NCBI GenBank assembly: GCA_029237695.1
Contig: CM055279.1
Location: forward strand, 23,501,919 to 23,565,918
Length of the DNA: 64,000 bases
Direction: 5' to 3'
Origin: Conchocele bisecta
Taxonomy: Eukaryota > Mollusca > Bivalvia > Lucinida > Thyasiridae
Shown: piece after piece, positions 52,100 through 64,000 of the stretch
How the letters are laid out: each line of letters starts with the position of its first letter
Numbering within the stretch: the first letter of the stretch is position 1
The notes under the pieces: generated by a model
Database searches by the model: none
Told to the model about the DNA's origin: nothing
The model's input: only the letters and a program-made list of their open reading frames with translations
Made by a program: the position numbers and the translations under genes

Positions 52100-55000
52100 A
52101 TTGTTTACACTGGCTGATCAGGATCTACATAAACTGTAGATCGCTATCATGTTGTACAAATGTGCTGGCTGATCAGGATCTATACAAACTGTAGAACGCT
52201 ACCACATTGTATGAGTGTGCTATCTGATCAGGATCTACACAAACTGTAGATAGCTATCACGTTGTACGAGTGTGCTGACTGATCAGGATCTACACAAACT
52301 GTAGATAGCTATCACATTGTACGAGTGTGCTGGCTGATCAGGATGTATACAAACTGTAGATAGCTATCACATTGTATGAGTGTGCTGACTGATCAGGATC
52401 TACACAAACTCTAGATTACTATCACAGTGTATGAGTGTGCTGACTGATCAGGATATATACAACCTGTAGATAGCTATCACATTGTATGAGTGTGCTGACT
52501 GATCAGGATCTATACACACTGTAGATAGCTATCACATTGTATGAGTGTGCTGACTGATCAGGATCTACACAAACTGTAGATAGCTATCACATTGTATGAG
52601 TGTGCTGACTGATCGGGATCTACACAAACTGTAGATCGCTACCACATTGTATGAGTGTGCTGACTGATCAGGATCTACACACACTGTAAATCGCTACCAC
52701 ATTGTACGAGTGTGCTGGCTGATCAGGATATACACAAACTGTAGATCGCTACCACATTGTATGAGTGTGCTGACTGATCAGGATCAAACACACAGTAGTA
52801 TCGCTACCCACATTGTATGAGTGTGCTGGCTGATCAGGATCTACACAAACTGTAGATCGCTACCACATTGTATGAGTGTGCTGACTGATCAGGATCTACA
52901 CAAACTGTAGATCGCTACCACATTGTATGAGTGTGCTGGCTGATCAGGGTGTACACAAACTGTAGATCGCTACCACATTGTATGAGTGTGCTGACTGATC
53001 AGGATCTACATAAACTGTAAATCGCTACCACATTGTATGAGTGTGCTGGCTGATCAGGATCTACACAAACTGTAGATCGATACCACATTGTATGAGTGTG
53101 CTGACTGATCAGGATCTACACAAACTGTAGATCGCTACCACATTGTATGAGTGTGCTGACTGATCAGGATCTACACAAACTGTAGAACGCTACCACATTG
53201 TAACAGTGTGCTAGCTGATCAGGGTCTACACAAACTGTAGAACGCTACCACATTGTATCAGTGTGCTATCTGATGAGGATCTACACAAATTGTAGAACGC
53301 TACCACATTGTATCAGTGTGCTAGCTGATCAGGGTCTACACAAACTGTAGAACGCTACCACATTGTATGAGTGTGCTATCTGATCAGGATCTGCACAAAC
53401 TGTAGAACGCTACCACATTGTATGAGTGTGCTATCTGATCAGGATCTGCACAAACTGTAGAACGCTACCACATTGTATCAGTGTGCTAGCTGATCAGGGT
53501 CTACACAAACTGTAGAACGCTACCACATTGTATCAGTGTGCTATCTGATCAGGATCTACACAAACTGTAGAACGCTACCACATTGCATCAGTGAGCTAGC
53601 TGATCAGGGTCTACACAAACTGTAGAACGCTACCACATTGTATCAGTGTGCTATCTGATCAGGATCTACACAAACTGTAGAACGCTACCACATTGTTTCA
53701 GTGTGCTATCTGATGAGGATCTACACAAACTGTAGAAAGCTACCACATTGTATCAGTGTGCTGACTGATCGGGATCTACACAAACTGTAGAACGCTACCA
53801 CATTGTATGAGTGTGCTAGCTGATCAGGATCTACACAAACTGTAGATCGCTACCACATTGTATCAGTGTGCTAGCTGATCAGGATCTACACAAACTGTAG
53901 ATCGCTACCACATTGTATGAGTGTGATATCTGATCAGGATCTACACAAATTGTAAATCGCTACCACATTGTATGAGTGTGCTAGCTGATCAGGATCTACA
54001 TAAACTGTAAATCGCTACAACATTATATGAGTGTGCAAGCTGATCAGGATCTACATAAACTGTAAATCGCTACCACATTGTATGAGTGTGCTGGCTGATC
54101 AGGATCTACACAAACTGTAGATCGCTACCATATTGTATGAGTGTGCTAGCTGATCAGGATCTACACAAACTGTATATCGCTACCACATTGTATGAGTGTG
54201 CTGGCTGATCAGGATCTACACAAACTGTAGATCGCTACCACATTGTATCAGTGTGCTGGCTGATCAAGATCTACACAAACTGTAGATCGCTACCACATTG
54301 TATCAGTGTGCTATCTGATCAAGATCTACACAAACTGTAGATCGCTACCACATTGTATGAGCGTGCTGGCTGATCAGGGTCTACACAAACTGTGTGCTGG
54401 CTGATCAGGATCTACACAAATGTAGATCGCTACCACATTGTATGAGTGTGCTAGCTGATCAGGGTCTACACAAACTGTGTGCTGGCTGATCAGGATCTAC
54501 ACTAATGTAGATCGCTACCACATTGTATGAGTGTGCTAGCTGATCAGCGTCTACACAAACTGTGTCAGGGCCGGATCCAGGGGGGGAGGGCGTGGGGGGC
54601 GTACGCCCCCCTATTTTTGACGAAGCAATGATTTTTGTTCTCAAATGCCAGGAAAATGCATCTGAGGCACTTCAATTTTCTGGGGGAGGACGCCCAGACC
54701 CCCTCATCTACGCCCCCCCCCCACCCCCCTTTATTCAAATCCTGGATCCGGCCCTGTGTGTGCTGGCTGATCAGGATCTTCACTAATGTAGATCGCTACC
54801 ACATTGTATGAGTGTGCTAGCTGATCAGGTTCTACAAAAAACATGTGCTGGCTCATCAGGATATGCACAAACTGTAGATCGTTACCACATTGTATGAGTG
54901 TTCTTGCTGATCAGGATCTACACGAACTGTACATGGTTATTACGTTGTACGAGTGTGCTGGCTGATCTGGATCTACACAAACTGTAGATCGCTATCAGGT

Positions 55001-55370
55001 TGTACGAGTGTGCTGGCTGATCAGGATCTACACAAACTGTAGATCGCTACCACGTTGTATGAGTGTGCTAGCTGATCAGAATCTACACACACTGTAGATT
55101 GCTAACATATTGTACGAGTGCGCTAGCTGATCAGGAACTACACAAACTGTAGATCGCTACGACGTTGTATGTGTGTGCTAGCTGATTAAGATCTACACAA
55201 ACTCTCGATCACTGGCACGTTGTATGAATGTGCTAGCTGATCAAGATTTACACAAACTCTAGATCACTATCACGTTGTATGAGTGTGCTAGCTGATCGGG
55301 ATCTACACATATGTAGATCGCTACCACATTGTACGAGTGTGCTAGCTGATCAGGATCTACACAAACACTG
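52100..55370. repeat. 55-bp minisatellite (about 59 units)
   Basis: Unit core TGATCAGGATCTACACAAAC, TGTAGATCGCTACCACATTG, TATGAGTGTGCTGGC. Within each unit ATCTACA..TGTAGAT can pair. Variants cluster (e.g. GTAGAACGC between 53180 and 53800), showing regional expansion. Interrupted by a 191-bp element at 54566-54756. Stray units also occur at 62800-62880 and 63200-63380. Confidence 0.9.
54566..54756. mobile_element. 191-bp miniature element with CAGGGCCGGATCCAGG ends
   Basis: The left end CAGGGCCGGATCCAGG and the right end CCTGGATCCGGCCCTG are exact complements over 16 bp. The inner part is G-rich then C-rich with a ACGCCCCCC / GGGGGGCGTACG inverted pair. TGTGT occurs immediately on both sides (54561-54565, 54757-54761), a candidate 5-bp target duplication. 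It sits within the 55-bp minisatellite. Confidence 0.75.
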
Positions 55371-55741
55371 ATGCATATCCCGTCAAAAATGAAAACACAA
55401 AAAAACAACAACACAAATTTAAACAAATTTTAGATCACTATCCAGTTGTACGAGTGTGTTAGCTGATTAGGAGCTACACAAACTGCAGATTGCTATGTTG
55501 GCTCAGGATCAACCCACAAGGTGAGTCAAACCGACAAACACAAACTTTTAACGCAAATATTTGTAATTTGACCTTGGGCACGAAGGCCACATGGGTGTGG
55601 TATGGAATGAAAATATGGATGATGATAAGGAAGTATACACAGTTTGAATTCAATTTGCAGAGATAATGTGTACCCGAAAACTAACGCAAATTGGACGGAC
55701 GGATGCACACACGGACAAACGGACGGACGGAATGACAAAAA

Positions 55742-56040
55742 CTATAAACAAAAAAATTAAGTTAGTAAATATCTCACCAATATTTAAAAAAGGGAATAAA
55801 AAGATGGCGGAAAACTATAGACCTGTGAGCCTTACATGTGTGATTTGCAAAATCTTAGAATCGAGTATAAGAGACAAAATTACAGAACATATGGACAATA
55901 ACAATTTATACTCAGAGCACCAATTCGGGTTCAGGTGTGGTCATTCTAAATCAGACTTGTGTTACACAGTTGCTTCAAGTATTTGAAGAATGGTTAAGTG
56001 CAATGGACCAACATGAAAACATAGACGTGATCCTTACCTT
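55742..56040 (+). pseudogene. Non-LTR retrotransposon reverse transcriptase fragment
   Basis: Encodes ISPIFKKGNKKMAENYRPVS followed by LTCVICKILES and a QFGFRCGHS segment, the classic N-terminal blocks of LINE-type reverse transcriptase (PIFKKG..NYRPVSL; Q.GFR.G.S). A frameshift near 55960 separates it from TQLLQVFEEWL further on, and the catalytic domain is absent. A truncated dead fragment. A GGAC simple repeat (55695-55730) precedes it. Confidence 0.8.
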
Positions 56041-56417
56041 CTAACATGGTTATCATGCAAAAGGAGTAAACTATTTGATCAGGAGCTATACTGGTCATAT
56101 CCAGAAATATAGTATATATTATATAATGACACTACAGTATTAATTAATACATATTATATGTATAAAATTGACTTATATGCATGTAATCAAGGCGGCAATT
56201 AGCTTTCTTGTCATATTACAGTGACATTAACATTTATCGAATGTATTTATTATTTGCTGCCGAATAATGATGCATTATAACTTTTAGATATACATGTACT
56301 TTAATATATATGTCTCATTTGCAGTTTTTTCAGGCTGATCTGTGTCTACACTGGTCGATACGGTGTCACGTCTGTAGCCACAGTCAGTAGCATACGGGTG
56401 TTTTGCAGAGTTACTGC

Positions 56418-56646
56418 CCGCAACTAAGTTATTGTTCACTGAAATGGACTCGTCCATGAATGATTGCTATCACTCAATATATTTGGACTCTTCCATGAAC
56501 AATTGCTATGATAACTCAACAGGCTTGGATTCTTCCGTTGAGTTATAATATTATAGCAAGTGTTCATGGAGGAGTCCAAATATATTGAGTGATAGTAATC
56601 ATCCATGGAGGATTCCATTTCAGTGAACGATAACTTAGTTGCGGGC
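56418..56646. repeat. ~229-bp imperfect palindrome
   Basis: CCCGCAACTAAGTTATTGTT at the left is mirrored by the sequence ending AACTTAGTTGCGGG at the right. AATATATTTGGACTCTTCCATG pairs across the centre (about 56531). A foldback element. Confidence 0.75.
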
Positions 56647-56864
56647 TGTAACATAATTGGATTCTTCCGCCCGGGACACTGCGCGGAATTACAGGACCGA
56701 ATTGGACCTAAGCAGAGTCCCATTTCGGCACACAATTATACACATTTGTCCGCCCTTGCATCAACATATATCGCATACAACACTTTCGGCCTGTTTGGAC
56801 TTAAATGTCCGGGTATGGAAGGTCTTCGAGTCAATTCCCATCCTTAACTATAAGCTAAATGAAA

Positions 56865-57180
56865 ATGGATCCTTCCATGAGCGATTACTATAATAACTCA
56901 ACAGAGTTGAAATCTCAATGAGCGATTATTATGACTTTATAGAATTTGACCCGTCCGTGAGCGATTACTATAATGACTCGACCTACATTGACTCTCAATG
57001 AGCTATTGCTATAATGACTTAACCTACTTTGATTCTCAGTGAGCGATTAGTTGTATGACTCGATAGAAGTTGACCCGTCCATAACCCAGTTTGGCTCTCA
57101 GTGAGCGATTATTATAATGACTCAATATAATTTGACCCGCCCATGACCTAGTTTGACTCTCAATGAGCGATTATTATAAT
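56865..57180. repeat. ~65-bp diverged tandem units (TGAGCGATTATTATAATGACT)
   Basis: Five or six units with CAATGAGCGATTATTATAA, GACTCGACC and TTGACCCGTCC words, sharing vocabulary with the adjacent palindrome. Non-coding. Confidence 0.55.
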
Positions 57181-57800
57181 CACGGATTTAGGGTATATGT
57201 TTAGCAATACAGACTGAGACTCGTGTGGTGGTGTTGAACAATACTGACTGAGACTCGGGTGGTGGTGGTGTTGAACAATACGGACTAATATAGCTAGTAC
57301 ACCACCTGCGTTATTCTTGACGATATTTGTCAATTTCTTTATTGCAAAATACTTACACATTGTGCTTGAAACCAAGCATCTTGATTGGCTCAGAGGTGGT
57401 GTACATGTACAGAGGGAGGAAGTGTTATTTACCTCTATTAATTGTTCAGTAATAATATCTATCAGTTTGTAAGGAAAAACAGGATGTACAAAACAAACAC
57501 ATCGGAGGGGGTGGGAGGGGAATACTCCCAGACCCCCCCCCCCCCCACCACCACCAACTCGCCGCGGTTCACGCGTCTGGTGGTGCAAAGTTAGGGCTGA
57601 ACTTATTCTCTCAAGGCTGGGGGAACCTTGATCAAGTACAGCCAATATCGCCCCGCCCTCATACAGGTTGGAGTAGGCAGCCAACAAAGATGTGGCGACG
57701 AATTTACGTCTAGATGTCCGTAGCTTTACCAGTACGGTAGTCATTATGCCCCCTATGCGGTAGCAAGGGGTGCATATTGCGTTGCTCTTCAGGTTCCGTC
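57181..57800. other. Unassigned sequence with C-run
   Basis: A run of ~15 C (57533-57547) beside CACCACCACC could form an i-motif or quadruplex. A 250-codon minus-strand frame covering 57160-57912 crosses this run and a repeat unit, has no domain, and is not called as a gene. Confidence 0.4.
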
Positions 57801-58330
57801 CGTCCGTCCGCACGGACGTCCGTGTACATTTACGTAAAAAAAGTTGTAAGAGTTTCTCCAATATTACGCGAAGGATTGCTTCAATACTTGGACATTGAAA
57901 GTACCTGAACATAACACACTCGCGCCAACATTAACACGACCTTGACCTTTGTCACCTTCGAAATGTCGTTGAAACACTTATAGCCATTTTGTTACGTCGA
58001 AAAGTTTGTAAGAGTTGCTCCAACATGGTATATCTTCAATAAAATGCGAAGGACTGCTTCAATACTTGGAAACTTGAATCATCTGAACATGTGCCACACA
58101 CTCGAGCCACCATTAACACGACCTTGACCTTTGTCACCTTTGAAATTTCGCTGAAGCACTTAAATTAGCCATACATAGTACTTGAAGGGTCGCTTTAATA
58201 TTTGGACAGTTCATTCACCTGAACATGTGTGACGCAATAACACCACCAATGACATGACCTTAACCTTTGTAACCTTAAATATGGTGCTTATAAACACTTA
58301 GCCATTTTCTTACGTCAAAATGTTTGTAAG
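57800..58330 (-). repeat. GGTCAAGGTCA-type tandem array, minus orientation
   Basis: About three units with CACGACCTTGACCTTTGTCA, GCTTCAATACTTGGA and CATTTTGTTACGTCGAAAAG, the complement of the blocks at 3.8-6.2 and 14.5-15.4 kb, followed to the left by a GTCCGTCCGTCC run. Confidence 0.65.
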
Positions 58331-59789
58331 ACTTTCTCAAATTACTTTGAAACTAATTGTGTCTTCTTTTTACACACACTGTTCTAGTTAGAGTCTATAG
58401 TATGCCATGGGGGCATATCCATGTTTCACAAACATAGTTTTCTACGGCCATACTGTGGCCAATTTCCCTATGGAATTAGACACAGATTTACGATATGCGA
58501 GGATATCATTTTCAAATGTGCAGTAATTATTCACGATTATACAGACAAATGTCTGTCAAAAGAAAATGAAGAACGCATGCAGATTATAAATGCACAATAC
58601 ACACAAATGTTTCAAGACAGTAACATATTTCTATAAATGTCAGGTTTGTATTCATAGTTTCTGTCATCCGAGTACGAGCAAATTATTCTGGAGGAAAATG
58701 GGCAGTTGGTCTGCTGCAAATATAAAATACGGATACGCACAAGTTTTAATCATGGGAATAACAATGATAATCAAAGTGGTTATTAAATATGTTACAATAA
58801 TCAATGATAATGTAGCTAGCATGGCTATAGCCTGATAGCGTCTGCCGACATGGCAACTGTACATGCTTTACAACTGATATATAGGAAATAAATAAGTAAG
58901 TAAGTAAGTAAATGCCTCAAACGTGATGATATTTGGAATATTTTAAGTTTATGTGACTTGGCGGGTTGTGAAACATTTTATCGGCATTTACATTATCTAC
59001 AAATATTGTGATCACTCATTTGAACCACCTCACGGAGATGATCAAAATGAGACATACCACGCATATTTTATGAAACAATAAATAGAAACACAACTTGCAC
59101 AATATGTATATTATATTCTGACAGATAAGTATGTAGCTAACCATGGGGAATAATAGGAACTTTCATATAAATTACAAAATAATTTACTAATTTACTACAA
59201 AAGCAATTTTCAAATTCTGGAACTGGCAGGCCAGCTAACCGCTACCATGATGACGATGATTGCCAGATTACCATGATTACATCATATACAGTCAAAATAG
59301 TTACCTTGTTGTTGGTGAAAACCAGTAGTGTTGACATTTCCGATCCAAATGACATGTTTTTAACTTTTGACTACCATTTCAATCGTTTTAACGAGACTGA
59401 TCAAATGCTGTCACGACAGAGATACACATTACTGGCATAGGTTATTTGTATCCAAAAGTAACAAGAAATCTGTTGAATGTCGACGTAACTCGAGGAAGTT
59501 ATTTACATTAAGCTGGCACGGTTATCCTATCCATGCAAGTATATAGTATATAATATTATGTATATATGGTATATGGAAAGTACATGTATCACATCATGAA
59601 CATAGCGATGTTCTACGCATATGTGAAACACAGACATCATGTATGTGGTCAGCATTTATACATGATTTATATACATCATGACAATGACGACTTAATTGTC
59701 TTGTACACCCCTAAGGCACCTACTCCAATAGTACGTAATGAGAGTTTTCCTAGAATTGGTTGCATCAACGTTATTGCAGCAAAGTTATT
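58331..59789. other. Unassigned sequence
   Basis: AT-rich, with a GTAA simple repeat at about 58892-58910. No recognised gene or repeat family. Confidence 0.4.
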
Positions 59790-62300
59790 TTGACAATGTG
59801 GAGATGATGTTGTCACGCAATGCTATATGACAACGTGAACAATACGTAAATATAACTTTCCAATAATTATTTGCAGCGATGTTATTGAAGCAACGTTATT
59901 TTGTCAATGTGGATACGATGTTGTCACGCAATGGTATATGCTATATGACAACGTGAATGGTACGTTATTATAATTTCCCTAGTATGTGTTGCAGCAACTT
60001 ATTTTGACAACGTGGATATGATGTTGTCACGCTATGCTATATGACAACGTGAATAATACGTTATGAAAACTTTCTTAGCATTGGTTGCAGCAACTTTATT
60101 ACAGGAACGTTATTGTGACAACGTGGATATGATGATGTTATGCATTGCTATATGTCAACGTGAATAATACGTTATGAGAACTTTCCTAGAGTTGGTTGCA
60201 GCAACGTTATTGCAGCAACGTTATTTTGACAACGTGGAGGTGATGTTTCACGCCTTGGTATTTGGCAACGTTAATAGTACGCAATGAGATATTTCGCTAG
60301 AATTGGTTGCAGCAACATTTCTGTAGCAACGTTATTTTGACAACATTTGTATTATGTTTTCTCGCCCACCAGGTGTCCGAGACAAGGATATTCGCATAGT
60401 CACGCCCATGTGAGATTTCCTTGTCTCACCCTAAACGCGCGTGTCTCACATCTTGCAACGACAAATTGTCTGACAGCGCAATAGTATGACTAATGTGTCT
60501 TACAATTACGCCATACAATAATTAATACGTTTGATGTTTATGTTTTTCAATGGTTGTTGACGTGTTTATTATCACGTCATAGCGTTATGACGTCGTTTTA
60601 AGTTTGATGATAAGTTTGATGATAAGTTTTGCTTTGTCAGGGCTGAATGGTGATGGCATTAAAGATTACTTTGATAATTATTTGTAAACGATCCACTGAA
60701 CTGGCATTAGCGTCCAATTCGTTGGTGAAAACTTTGTTTTAACCCATTTGTTGATATGGCAAACCCGTTGGACGTATTAAAAGTCGCATAAATTCAGAGA
60801 ATAAGAATTTGAGTCTTATTCTGGGTCAGATAAATATTGTAAGATTCGCAAATATGTTCACTGGTGTGGGACATGGATATTCCATCCTCGTGATCAGAAT
60901 ATGTCGTCAGGAACTCGGCAATGCCTCGTTTCCGACGACATATTCTGACACTCGGTTGAAATATCCTTGTCCCACACCAGTGCATATATATATGATGGAT
61001 ACTCTTAGTCACACAATGCCATATGACAATGTGAACAGTACGTACTGATTACTTTTTTTGGAATAGATTGCAGAAACGTTATTCCAGCAATGTTATTGTC
61101 CCAACGTTGAGATGATGTCTTCACCCAACGTAATATGACAACGTTATTGCGTCAATGTTTCGGTAATGACGTTGTAATCACGTTGTCACATGTAACGTCA
61201 TATGACACCATACATATTATGTATTGAAACTTGCAGCAATGTTATTGCGGAAACGTTTCGGAGATAACGTTGTAATTACGTAGTCACATGCAACATGCAT
61301 TGGTTGTAGCAAAGTTATTGTGGAAACGTTTATGCGACGACGTTGATATGATGTTTTCACCCAACGTGATATGAAAACATAAATGTTACGTAATAAGAGC
61401 TTCCAAAGAATTGGTTGCAGCAACGTTATTGTGGAAAAGATTTTGCGACAACGTTGATAAGATGTTTTCACCCAACGTAATATGACAACGTGAATAATAC
61501 CTAATGAGAGTGTTCTTATAATTGGTTGCAGCAACGTTATTGCGTCAACGTTTCGGTAATGACGTTGTAATATCTTAGTCACATGCAACGTCATATGACA
61601 ACATAAATTATTACGTAATAACAGCTTCCAAAGAATTAGTTGCAGCAACGTTATTGTGGAAACGTTTTTGCGACAATGTTGAGATGATGTTTTCACCCAA
61701 CGTAATATGACAATGTGAATAGTACGTAATGAGAGTTTTCCGAGAATTGATTGCAGCAAAGTTATTGTGGAAGCGTTTCGGTGATAACGTTGTGATTAGG
61801 TAGTCACATGCAACGTTATATGACAACATAATTATTACGTAATAAGAGCTTTCAAAGAATTGGTTGCAGCAACGGTATTGTGGAAACGTTTTTGCGACAA
61901 CGTTGATTTGATGTTTTCACCCAACGTAATATGACAACGTGAATAGTATGCAATGAGAGTTTTCCTAGAATTGGTTGCAGCAACGTTATTGCGGCAACGT
62001 TTCGGTGATAACGTTGTAATTACGTAGTCACATGCAACGTCATATGACAACATAAATGTTACGTAATAAGAGCTTCCAAATAATTGGTTGCAGCAACGTT
62101 ATTGTGGAAACGTTTTTGCGGCAACGTTGATAATATGTTGTCACCAAATGTTAAATTAACAACGTAAATTGAACGTAATTGTAACATTCCTAAAGCTGGT
62201 TGTAGCAACGTTTTTTACGGTAACGTAATATTAAAACGTTACCTCAACTGCCTGAAAACGTTGTTGAACACGCATTGCTGATTACTACATTCGCGCAACG
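59790..62300. repeat. AACGTT-rich long array (~130-330-bp higher-order units)
   Basis: Units repeat TTGGTTGCAGCAACGTTATT, GACAACGTGGATATGATGTT, CACCCAACGTAATATGACAA and GTCACATGCAACGTCATATG. The right end reads GCGCAACGTTGTAGTTACGT then GTGTTTGCTGGGTATATA. Minus-strand frames (61217-61759 and others) are repeat translations. A foldback element is inserted at 60859-60982. Confidence 0.8.
60859..60982. repeat. Foldback element in the AACGTT array
   Basis: Arms CACTGGTGTGGGACATGGAT and ATCCTTGTCCCACACCAGTG, with inner ATCAGAATATGTCGTC..GACGACATATTCTGA and the tip GGAACTCGGCAATGCCTCG. The tip layout (CTCGGCA..GCCTCG) resembles the foldbacks at 3.9 and 5.8 kb. Confidence 0.7.
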
Positions 62301-62375
62301 TTGTAGTTACGTTGTGTGTTTGCTGGGTATATATACCCATTGACATACTTTGTATATCGGTGCTATAAATAATTA

Positions 62376-62447
62376 CAGTGAAACCTCTCTAAACCGGACA
62401 CATTGGTGACCTCCCAGTGTGATCAGTTTAGAGAGCTTCCACTCTAT
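62376..62447. mobile_element. Miniature element with CAGTGAAACCTCTCTAA end, short copy
   Basis: The left end CAGTGAAACCTCTCTAAACC preceded by TA, and a diverged right end (CAGTTTAGAGAGCTTCCACT), as in the element at 21941-22167. Confidence 0.5.
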
Positions 62448-62790
62448 GTGAATGATACATACATAATGTGTTCTGATGGGCAACATAAACCGGTCAGCTT
62501 GTTACTGGAATCATCCTGTCTCACATGAGCCTTGTCAATTGATGAGACACACATCGATGAGCCTGAAAATGGCAAATTTATACATAGATGTGACCAATTC
62601 TAGGCAATAGAATTAAAAACAAGGGCATAGTTATCATTAAGCTAATCCTCTCGCTGGCAGCCTTGATAATAAAAAAAACCCAAAACCTTTTGCCTTAAAA
62701 ACAACGTGAACGCAAGTCCTTAGTGACCTTGACCTTAAAAACAACGTGAACGCAAGTCCTTATATAGTGACCTTGACCTTGAGTTAGATC
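62448..62790. other. Unassigned sequence
   Basis: Includes two closely spaced copies of AACGTGAACGCAAGTCCTTA (about 62702 and 62740) with GTGACCTTGACCTT. No gene. Confidence 0.4.
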
Positions 62791-62794
62791 CCTA

Positions 62795-63380
62795 TCAAGT
62801 TGTATTGAGTGTGCTAGCTGATCAGGAGCTAGACACAATTTAGATCACTATCCAGTTGTATCAGTGTGCTAGCTGATCAGTAGCTATTTCACCAACATTG
62901 CAAAGTATACTTATCTAGCAAAGTATACTTTGAGGAATACATTTTCAATTTTAGGATAATTTTATCGATTTTTATTATACTGAATTTATTACATTATCAC
63001 AGCCATTTTGGCTGTGATAATGTAATAGTTTCAGTATAATAATTCTGCATACATGTACTTTTAATCGTCAACTATATGCAGTTGTTAGTTCTATATGACA
63101 TAATGCATTTCGGGGGAACTAAATGATTGTTCCCTCAACGTATACTTTGCTAGAAAAGTATACTTTGCAATTTTGGTGAAATCGGCTACAGGAGTTACTC
63201 AAACTAGATCCCTATCAAGTTGTACGAGTGTGTTTGCTGATCATGAGTTATTCAAACTTTAGATCCCTATCCAGTTGTATGGGTGTGATGGCTGATCAGG
63301 AGTTACACAAACTCTAGTTACTCAAGCTGTAGATCCCTATAAAGTTGTATGAGCATGATGAGTGTGCTGGCTGATCAGGA
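62795..63380. repeat. 55-bp minisatellite remnants split by a GTAGCC-ended miniature element
   Basis: Units with TGAGTGTGCTAGCTGATCAG flank an element at about 62880-63190. The element starts AGTAGCTATTTCACCAACAT, ends TTGGTGAAATCGGCTAC and has the TTACATTATCACAGCC hairpin (62990-63030). Confidence 0.6.
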
Positions 63381-63389
63381 TCGATATAG

Positions 63390-63840
63390 GTACCATGGAC
63401 CTATTACATATTAGGCCTGGTTTGGCCCTCAGGTACGTTTTTATCTTTGGCTCTTTTGTTACCTGGGAGTTGAATTGAGTTATTGCCTATTATAAAAGCA
63501 GTAATATTATTACTGATTCTTCTGCATTTGGGAGGGGGCCAAGGGATTTTGGTGTGGCGAGGAACTGGCATCAGATTAGGATTATTCTGATTTCACGGCT
63601 GAATATATATGTTTTTTTATTGTAAATACAATGTAGTCTGTTCTGATTTTTGGACCGCCCCATTTGTACAGGTACTATAATGGGATTAAGTACTAAACCC
63701 ATTGACCCGGCCTTAAATGACCATAGCTGTTGATATGCCGGTAAACCCCCAACAAACAAACATATTAGGCTGTTAAACAAACAAACAAATATTATAATTT
63801 CAGGGCTGAATATATATCTTGTTCATAATGTAAATATTCC
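63390..63840. repeat. SINE-like bivalve repeat, reverse copy with a second tail
   Basis: CCTGGTTTGGCCCTCAGGTA at the start, ACCCATTGACCCGGCCTTAA near the end, tail AACAAACAAACA. A second fragment (CAGGGCTGAATATATATC..) follows directly. Sequence to 64000 is unassigned. Confidence 0.55.
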
Positions 63841-64000
63841 GTTGCTGGTCGTGTGTACATAGCAAACCCCGTTTTTTCTTGGGTATTTTTTATTTTTTCA
63901 GACCAGGTACTGCATGGTCAACTGTGGTGTTGTAGGAACATTGCAGTCTTTGTGGCTGTAGAGAGATAGAGTCGAAAAATAAGCGCCTGAATTACAAATA

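Noticed and set aside
52100..55370. CRISPR-like appearance of regularly spaced repeats
   Set aside because: Units are head-to-tail without unique spacers, and the surrounding DNA is animal nuclear sequence. This is a minisatellite.
57160..57912. 250-codon minus-strand frame
   Set aside because: Crosses a long C-run (translated as glycine run) and a tandem repeat unit; no recognised domain or splice context.
61217..61759. 180-codon minus-strand frame
   Set aside because: Internal repetition (ITLLQPILWKLLLRN-type) mirrors the AACGTT array; repeat translation.

Overview
This is animal nuclear DNA, most likely from a bivalve mollusc. It has no bacterial operons. It holds spliced exon fragments with GT..AG borders, two decayed Tc1-type transposons, many tandem arrays, and two repeat families I recognise as typical of bivalve genomes: the SINE-like repeat with GTTTAACGGCCTATCAACAG, and the element that opens with AGCTCACCTGAGC and closes near GGGCCTCTTGTTT. 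No rRNA, CRISPR array or confident tRNA was seen.

The only clear cellular gene is on the minus strand. Exons at 42457-42530, 16929-17012, 15731-15863, 11573-11703 and 9493-9621 give peptides that line up with the middle and C-terminal part of the MFSD8/CLN7 family of lysosomal major-facilitator transporters. Exon phases agree wherever they can be tested. The introns are packed with repeats.

The centrepiece is a decayed Polinton/Maverick-type giant DNA transposon (an endogenous, adintovirus-like element) of about 16.7 kb, roughly 22254-38925, inside the largest intron of that gene. Its replication module is a small zinc-finger gene (-), a protein-primed family B DNA polymerase (+) and a retrovirus-type DDE integrase (-). 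A row of small membrane-type proteins (-) follows, then the morphogenesis module: packaging ATPase (-), hexon-like major capsid protein (-), a coiled-coil membrane protein (+), a 474-residue element protein (-), a penton-like protein (+), a fibre-like protein (+) and a membrane-hairpin protein (+), with one unknown gene (-) at the right end. The polymerase, integrase, capsid, penton-like and several small genes are broken by stops or frameshifts. The ATPase, 474-residue, fibre-like and membrane-hairpin genes are still open. No adenain-type protease was recognised.

The most unusual signal is a family of short perfect or near-perfect palindromes of 13-16 bp (CCAATCGCGATTGG, CCAATTCGCGAATTGG, GCAATCGGGGATTGC and variants). 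About twenty copies are scattered through 27.06-37.00 kb. I saw none in the polymerase gene or the flanking host DNA. They lie inside reading frames, so unrelated proteins share small peptide stamps, and one copy supplies the stop codon that truncates the integrase.

Other notable structures: a 77-bp minisatellite whose units each copy an intron-exon acceptor junction (11704-12975); a 3.08-kb element with terminal repeats CAGGCTGTCCATT and a 6-bp target duplication, carrying an internal ~165-bp array (18539-21619); a perfect 181-bp palindrome (43825-44005); a ~59-copy 55-bp minisatellite split by a small element (52100-55370); and an AACGTT-rich array (59790-62300).
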